A stretch of 64,000 bases of DNA. Source: CP2-2F sp034436355 (GTDB lineage: Bacteria; Chloroflexota; Anaerolineae; Aggregatilineales; UBA2796). The notes under the pieces were generated by a model. It did no database searches and was not told where the DNA came from. It worked only from the letters and a program-made list of their open reading frames with translations. A program made the position numbers and the translations under genes. The stretch spans positions 106,329 through 170,328 of the forward strand of contig DAOTVQ010000028.1 in NCBI GenBank assembly GCA_034436355.1, written 5' to 3'. Positions 59,778-64,000 of the stretch are shown here, piece by piece; positions within the stretch are counted from its first letter, which is position 1; the number at the start of each line of letters is the position of its first letter.

Positions 59778-60167
59778 ATGGGCGACGCACCTAACCCGCC
59801 GCAGAAAATCTTGGTGATTGACGACGATCCCGCCCAGTGCGAAATGATCGCCACCACGCTCAGCTATGCCGGCTACCACACCACTATGGCGGCTAACGGC
59901 ACAGAGGGCTTAGCGCGTTTTCAGGCTGACCCGCCCGATATGGTTGTGGTAGACTTTGCGATGCCCGGCATGAACGGCATCGAGTTTGTGAACGCCATGC
60001 GCGCTATCGAGACGCAGCGCACGCTCGTGCTGATGGTGGCGGGTTATGCTCAGAGCTTCCTTGCTGCGCTGGATATCTCCGGCGGTGTGGATAGCTACCT
60101 GATCAAGCCGATTTTACAGCAAGATTTAGTGACGCGTGTGGCAGATTTATTCGCCGGACGCTTCTAG
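59778..60167 (+). CDS. Stand-alone receiver-domain response regulator
   Basis: A 129-residue CheY-like single-domain regulator. The acidic pocket is Asp15-Asp16-Asp17, the phospho-acceptor is Asp59 (VVVDFAMPG), and the lysine is Lys110 in LIKP. The conserved Thr/Ser after strand 4 is replaced by Val87, which may weaken switching. There is no output domain, so it must act by binding another protein. The ATG has GAGGAG 9 bases upstream. An acyl-CoA dehydrogenase gene follows after 14 bases. The histidine kinase at 3639 is a possible partner by guess only. Confidence 0.92.
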   Translation: MGDAPNPPQKILVIDDDPAQCEMIATTLSYAGYHTTMAANGTEGLARFQADPPDMVVVDFAMPGMNGIEFVNAMRAIETQRTLVLMVAGYAQSFLAALDISGGVDSYLIKPILQQDLVTRVADLFAGRF

Positions 60168-60181
60168 GAGCATTTTGACCA

Positions 60182-61333
60182 ATGAATTTTGAACTAACCC
60201 AAGAACAACGCATGTATCAGCGTGCCGTGCGCGACTTCTGCGAAGGCGAGATCAAGCCGTATGCGGCGCAGATCGAGCAGCAGGGCGATCTGCGTTGGGA
60301 AGCCATCCGCAAGATGCCGCAGCTAGGCTTAACAGGCATCCAAGTGCCTGAGGAATACGGCGGCGCCGCTATGGATACGATCAGTGCCTCTCTAGCTGTG
60401 GAGGAGCTGGGGCGCGTCTGTGGCTCAACAGCGCTCTCGATCTCTGCCCACAATGGCTTAGGCTGCCTGCCGATTGTGCGCTGGGGAACGCCTGCCCAAA
60501 AAGAGAAATTTCTGCCGCGCCTGACCAGCGGCGAGGCACTAGGCGCCTTAGCGCTCACCGAACCGAACGCCGGCTCTGACCTGATGAGCGCACAGACCAG
60601 CGCCACGCTGGAGGGCGATCAGTATGTGGTCAGTGGCACAAAGGCGTGGATCACCAATGCGCGCTTTGCGCCTGTCATCATCACCTTAACGCGCACCGAT
60701 AAGGCGGCTGGCACACGCGGCTTCAGCCATATCCTTGTGGAGACTGACCGTGACGGGCTGACCGTGCATCCGCCCGAAAAGAAGATGGGCTTGAAAGGCT
60801 CCTCCACGCACATGATCAGCTATGACCACGTGCGCGTGCCAGCCGACAATGTGTTGGGCGAACTTGGGCGCGGCTTTCAACAGACGATGGAGACGCTCGA
60901 CGGCGGCAGGATCAGCATCGGTGCGCTGAGCGTTGGCTTGGCACAAGGTGCTTTTGAAGAAGCGGTGAAGTATGCGCGGCAGCGTGCCGCCTTTGGCAAG
61001 CCGATCAGCGAACATCAGGCGATTCAGTGGATGATTGCCGATGCCGCGCTCGAAATTGACGCCGCACGCCTGCTGGTCTACCGTGCATCGTGGCTGAAAG
61101 ATCACGGCAAGCCCTTCACCAAAGAGGCGGCGATGGCAAAACTCTTTGCCAGCGAGGTGGCAGAGCGCGTGTGCTTCAACGCCATTCAGATACACGGCAG
61201 CTATGGCTACAGCGCCGAGTTTCCCGTCGAGCGCATGTACCGCGATCAGCGCTTGATGAGCATTGGCGAAGGCACCAGCCAAATTCAGCGCCTAGTCATT
61301 GCACGGCGTGTGCTGAGCGAGATGCAGGGCTAA
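60182..61333 (+). CDS. Acyl-CoA dehydrogenase
   Basis: A 383-residue FAD-dependent short/medium-chain-type acyl-CoA dehydrogenase. The family blocks are LTEPNAGSDLMS near residue 125, the FAD-contact WITNARFAP segment, ALSVGLAQGAFEEAVKYARQRAAFGKPI, and the catalytic-base position in MSIGEGTSQIQR, where Glu follows Gly as in the common butyryl-CoA-type enzymes. PVERMYRDQR is also typical. It is 14 bases downstream of the receiver gene. No ETF genes are in the window. Which acyl-CoA it uses is unknown. Confidence 0.95.
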   Translation: MNFELTQEQRMYQRAVRDFCEGEIKPYAAQIEQQGDLRWEAIRKMPQLGLTGIQVPEEYGGAAMDTISASLAVEELGRVCGSTALSISAHNGLGCLPIVRWGTPAQKEKFLPRLTSGEALGALALTEPNAGSDLMSAQTSATLEGDQYVVSGTKAWITNARFAPVIITLTRTDKAAGTRGFSHILVETDRDGLTVHPPEKKMGLKGSSTHMISYDHVRVPADNVLGELGRGFQQTMETLDGGRISIGALSVGLAQGAFEEAVKYARQRAAFGKPISEHQAIQWMIADAALEIDAARLLVYRASWLKDHGKPFTKEAAMAKLFASEVAERVCFNAIQIHGSYGYSAEFPVERMYRDQRLMSIGEGTSQIQRLVIARRVLSEMQG

Positions 61334-61438
61334 CCGCTCCCAGTTGATCGGAGATTGTTATAGGGAAACGCCGCTGCCTGCTGGAGATATGCTACACTTT
61401 CTCTATACAACCTAGCACAACAATCACCGGTGAAGACT

Positions 61439-63547
61439 ATGCCAACCCTTTTCGCTCAAGTTGTCTGCCTTTCCTGTGGACACACAATGCTGCCCGACCC
61501 GATGATCGCCAAGTGTGAACGCTGCGGCGACTGGTGGCTAGATGCCCGCTATCACTACTCAGAAGTCAAGTGGGCGCAGGGCTTGCCGCGTCGCCCGTTC
61601 TCACTGTGGCGCTACGAGGAATTGCTGCCGCTTAGCGATCAAACGCAGCGCGTCTCCATCGGCGAAGGTATGACTCCGATCATCCGTGCCGAGCGGCTGG
61701 GCGAGTCGCTCGGTCACGAACATATCCTGATCAAAGATGAGCGCCGTATGCCCACCAATTCCTTTAAGGATCGGCAAGGGGCGCTGTCTGTCTCCATTCT
61801 GCGGCAAGCGGGCATCAAAGAATGTGTATTGGCATCCACAGGCAACGCGGCGGCTGCCTATGCTGCCTACTGTGCGCGGGCGGGCATCAAGCTGTGGGTA
61901 TTTCTGCCCAGCATGGTGCCTGCCGAGAAAATGCGCGAACTCGGCTTGTACGGTGCAGAGCTGATCAAGGTGACCGGCACCTACGACCAAACCAAGAAGG
62001 TTGCCGCCGACTTTGCCGCCCGCCGCAACCTCTACTTTGATCGCGGTTCAAAGGGCATTCCCGGCAAAGAGAGCATGAAGACAATGGCGTTCGAGATCGC
62101 CGAGCAGCTCAGCCTAGACTATGGCGCGGATGGGCGCTGGATCGCGCCTGATTGGTACATTCAGGCAGTCAGCGGCGGCATCGGACCGCTGGGCGTCTAC
62201 AAAGGCTTTTTGGAACTTTACCAAATCGGCTTGATTGATAAGGTACCAAAGCTCGGCATTGTGCAGGTTTCGGGCTGTGCGCCGATGGTGCGCGCTTTTG
62301 AACAAGGTAACACCGTAGCCGAGCCAGTCATCCCTGAGACGCTGATCACCGTGTTGGCGACAGGCGATCCGGGTCACGCCTATACCATGCTGCGCGAGGC
62401 GATCCTGACGCATGGCGGCGCTATGGTCAGTGTGGATGATGGGCAAGCCTTCCGCGCCATGCGCCGCGTGGCACGCACCGAAGGCTTCAGCGTCGAGCCT
62501 GCCACGGCGGTTGCCTTTGCCGGCTTAGAGAAGTTGATTGCCACTGGCGTAGTGCAGCCGCACGAAAAGCTGCTGCTCAACTGCTCCGGACACACCTTCC
62601 CGGCAGAAAAGCACATCCTCGAAGATCAGTATGTGCTAGAACTCGAACTGGGCGCGGCTGCACCTTCCCAACAAACGGAAGGACTCGGCGCGGCGCTAGA
62701 GCGCCTTGATGAGCAGATCACGACTGTGGTGGTCATTGACGACAATCCGCACGATACGCGCCTCATTCGCCGTTTGTTGCAGGCACACAAGAACTATCGC
62801 GTCTTTGAGTCCAACCATCCGCTGGATGGACTCGATCTGGTGCGCCAGCGCCGCCCTGATCTGGTCATCACCGACCTAACCATGCCCGAAATTGACGGCT
62901 TCAGCCTGCTGGAAGCGCTGAAGGCAGACCCTGAAACTGCTCATATTCCAGTGATTGTGCTGAGCGGTAAATCGCTTACGCCATCGGATAAGGCGCGCCT
63001 GAGTGGGCAGATTGACTCGGTCTGGTTGAAGGGCAACTACAGCACCCGCGAATTGGTTGACCATGTAGTGACGACTCTCGCAGATCGCCCTGCTGAAAGC
63101 CACACCGATGAGCGACCCAGCCCTGCTCCAACGGCAAGAAAGCCCGCCGAAACGCCGCAGCCAATGGAAGGCGCCTTCAAAGTGCTGATCGTGGATGACA
63201 ATCCCTATGATGCGCGTTTAGTGCGCCGCATTCTGGAGGCGAGCCGCAAGTTCAGCGTGACGGAGGCGCGCACTGGTGAAAGCGCGCTAAAGGCGATGCA
63301 CGAACAACCACCGGATTTGGTCATCTTGGATATTATGCTGCCGGATATGGGCGGCTTGGACGTGCTGCAACACATCCGCCAATCGGACGATTTGCGAGAG
63401 GTGCGCGTGGCAGTCATGAGTGCTAAAGAGATCGGCGAAATTGACCGCACACGCCTGCACAATGCCGTCTTTTGGCAGAAGGCGACTCTGGATCGCAAAC
63501 GCTTGGTCGAGGCGGTTGAGGCGCAGCTCACCCAAGCGAACGGCTAA
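61439..63547 (+). CDS. Threonine-synthase-like PLP enzyme fused to two receiver domains
   Basis: A 702-residue protein from the ATG at 61439 (GGTGAAG just upstream; a GTG at 61430 is possible). Residues 10-29 hold a Cys10/Cys13/Cys26/Cys29 zinc ribbon seen in many threonine synthases. The PLP-dependent domain follows, with the Schiff-base Lys110 in TNSFKDRQ and a glycine-rich SGGIGPLG; it ends near residue 410. Receiver 1 has Asp434-Asp435, phospho-acceptor Asp479 and LSGK. Receiver 2 has Asp586-Asp587, phospho-acceptor Asp631 and MSAK. No output domain follows. Receiver 1 replaces the usual Lys-Pro with Lys-Gly and receiver 2 with Lys-Ala, so phosphorylation signalling may differ. Phosphate control of a metabolic enzyme is the obvious hypothesis. 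The same frame runs through both parts with no stop, so the fusion is direct. Confidence 0.92.
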   Translation: MPTLFAQVVCLSCGHTMLPDPMIAKCERCGDWWLDARYHYSEVKWAQGLPRRPFSLWRYEELLPLSDQTQRVSIGEGMTPIIRAERLGESLGHEHILIKDERRMPTNSFKDRQGALSVSILRQAGIKECVLASTGNAAAAYAAYCARAGIKLWVFLPSMVPAEKMRELGLYGAELIKVTGTYDQTKKVAADFAARRNLYFDRGSKGIPGKESMKTMAFEIAEQLSLDYGADGRWIAPDWYIQAVSGGIGPLGVYKGFLELYQIGLIDKVPKLGIVQVSGCAPMVRAFEQGNTVAEPVIPETLITVLATGDPGHAYTMLREAILTHGGAMVSVDDGQAFRAMRRVARTEGFSVEPATAVAFAGLEKLIATGVVQPHEKLLLNCSGHTFPAEKHILEDQYVLELELGAAAPSQQTEGLGAALERLDEQITTVVVIDDNPHDTRLIRRLLQAHKNYRVFESNHPLDGLDLVRQRRPDLVITDLTMPEIDGFSLLEALKADPETAHIPVIVLSGKSLTPSDKARLSGQIDSVWLKGNYSTRELVDHVVTTLADRPAESHTDERPSPAPTARKPAETPQPMEGAFKVLIVDDNPYDARLVRRILEASRKFSVTEARTGESALKAMHEQPPDLVILDIMLPDMGGLDVLQHIRQSDDLREVRVAVMSAKEIGEIDRTRLHNAVFWQKATLDRKRLVEAVEAQLTQANG

Positions 63548-63592
63548 AGGCTTTTGAAATAGCGGCGCGCTAGGTTACTAGCGCGCAGTGCT

Positions 63593-64000
63593 TCAACGGC
63601 GGCTTTGAGTGCGTCCTTGCCAATAGGTGACGAACAGACCCAACAAGGCAAGAAGCGCGCCAATGCCTTGAAAGATAGGATCGCGCAGGAACTCGGCAAA
63701 GGCAACCAAGAAACTGGCTTCTTGCGGCGGTGTGGCGCTCTCAATGCTTTGCGCGGCGCGGGTTGCCTGTGCAATGACCGTCGCAAGGTCGCGCACTTGG
63801 GCGGTCTGTGTGAAGGCTAGATCGGGTGTTGGGCTGGCGGGTGCTGGTGTTTGGGTGGCGGGCAGCGTGGCACCGACGATCAGCGCACTAAGCGCCGTTT
63901 GCGTTTGTTGAAGGGATCGCTGGATGTTCAGCAGTGCCTCGTTGGTAGCGGTGGCAGCGGCTGCCGCCGAAAGTTGGTCGCCTTGCTCAGCGGTGGCGGT
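63593..64000 (-). CDS. C-terminal part of a membrane-anchored protein of unknown function, cut by window edge
   Basis: The minus-strand frame is open from the window edge to a TGA at 63593 and encodes at least 135 residues; the N-terminus lies outside. An Ala/Thr/Gln-rich helical region (probably coiled-coil) is followed by a Pro/Thr stretch and one membrane helix near the C-terminus (FQGIGALLALLGLFVTYWQ), ending in a short basic tail. No family is recognised. It converges on the threonine-synthase-like gene with 45 bases between stops. Confidence 0.65.
   Translation of the reverse strand, partial: TATAEQGDQLSAAAAATATNEALLNIQRSLQQTQTALSALIVGATLPATQTPAPASPTPDLAFTQTAQVRDLATVIAQATRAAQSIESATPPQEASFLVAFAEFLRDPIFQGIGALLALLGLFVTYWQGRTQSRR

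Overview
The window reads as chromosome from a member of the Chloroflexota, probably close to the Anaerolineae. This is inferred from gene content, not from a marker-gene search. Pointers are the moderately high GC, Thr/Pro-rich membrane-anchored proteins, GAF-rich cytoplasmic histidine kinases, several eukaryote-type Ser/Thr kinases, a mevalonate-pathway decarboxylase of the type used by Roseiflexus relatives, and an archaeal-type aspartyl-tRNA synthetase. Genes are tightly packed on both strands, often with stop codons a few bases apart or overlapping. I found no rRNA, tRNA, CRISPR array, transposase or integrase.

Layout. 1-3.6 kb: cell-envelope genes on the minus strand (murJ, cut by the window edge, and an RfaE2-like nucleotidyltransferase), divergent from surE and an SDR-family protein. 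3.6-8.4 kb: a 1573-residue histidine kinase with eight GAF domains. 8.5-14.3 kb: a flippase-like membrane protein, a Flp-type pilin-like protein, a Pro/Thr-rich anchored protein and a GH31 protein whose catalytic nucleophile is missing. 14.3-16.1 kb: yceD and the principal sigma factor behind a consensus promoter. 16.2-26.1 kb: a fused Fe-S/molybdopterin hydroxylase, a polysaccharide flippase, an MscS channel, a (phospho)mevalonate decarboxylase, a beta-lactamase-fold serine hydrolase, and a protein joining an effector-associated-like domain, a TIR domain and a formylglycine-generating-enzyme-like (FGE/SUMF1) domain. 26.3-28.9 kb: trpS, a zinc-ribbon protein and a phosphoesterase. 28.9-33.1 kb: a 1.4-kb-codon kinase/ATPase/WD40 protein.

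33.2-41.8 kb is one plus-strand operon: a complete branched-chain-amino-acid-type ABC importer (two ATPases, two permeases, one binding protein) interleaved with two acyl-CoA ligases, which suggests uptake coupled to CoA activation of an organic acid. 41.9-44.2 kb is the translation operon rpsB-tsf-pyrH. 44.5-50.7 kb holds an aldo/keto reductase with a palindromic operator in its promoter, a Bax-inhibitor-1 protein, an ammonium transporter, a Tat-exported ferritin-like protein, and an ECF sigma/anti-sigma pair. 50.7-56.2 kb has two divergent Ser/Thr kinases, one fused to an FGE-like domain with a large insert, followed by an anchored GH5-like hydrolase. 56.3-63.5 kb: aspS, a methyltransferase, a repeat-bearing membrane protein, a stand-alone receiver, an acyl-CoA dehydrogenase, and a threonine-synthase-like enzyme fused to two receiver domains. 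The last 0.4 kb is the C-terminal end of an anchored protein.

The observations I rank highest are the threonine-synthase-like/REC/REC fusion (61439-63547), the EAD-like/TIR/FGE protein (24366-26114), the GH31 protein that looks like a pseudoenzyme (11845-14262), and the kinase/FGE protein with an unrecognised insert (52263-54737).
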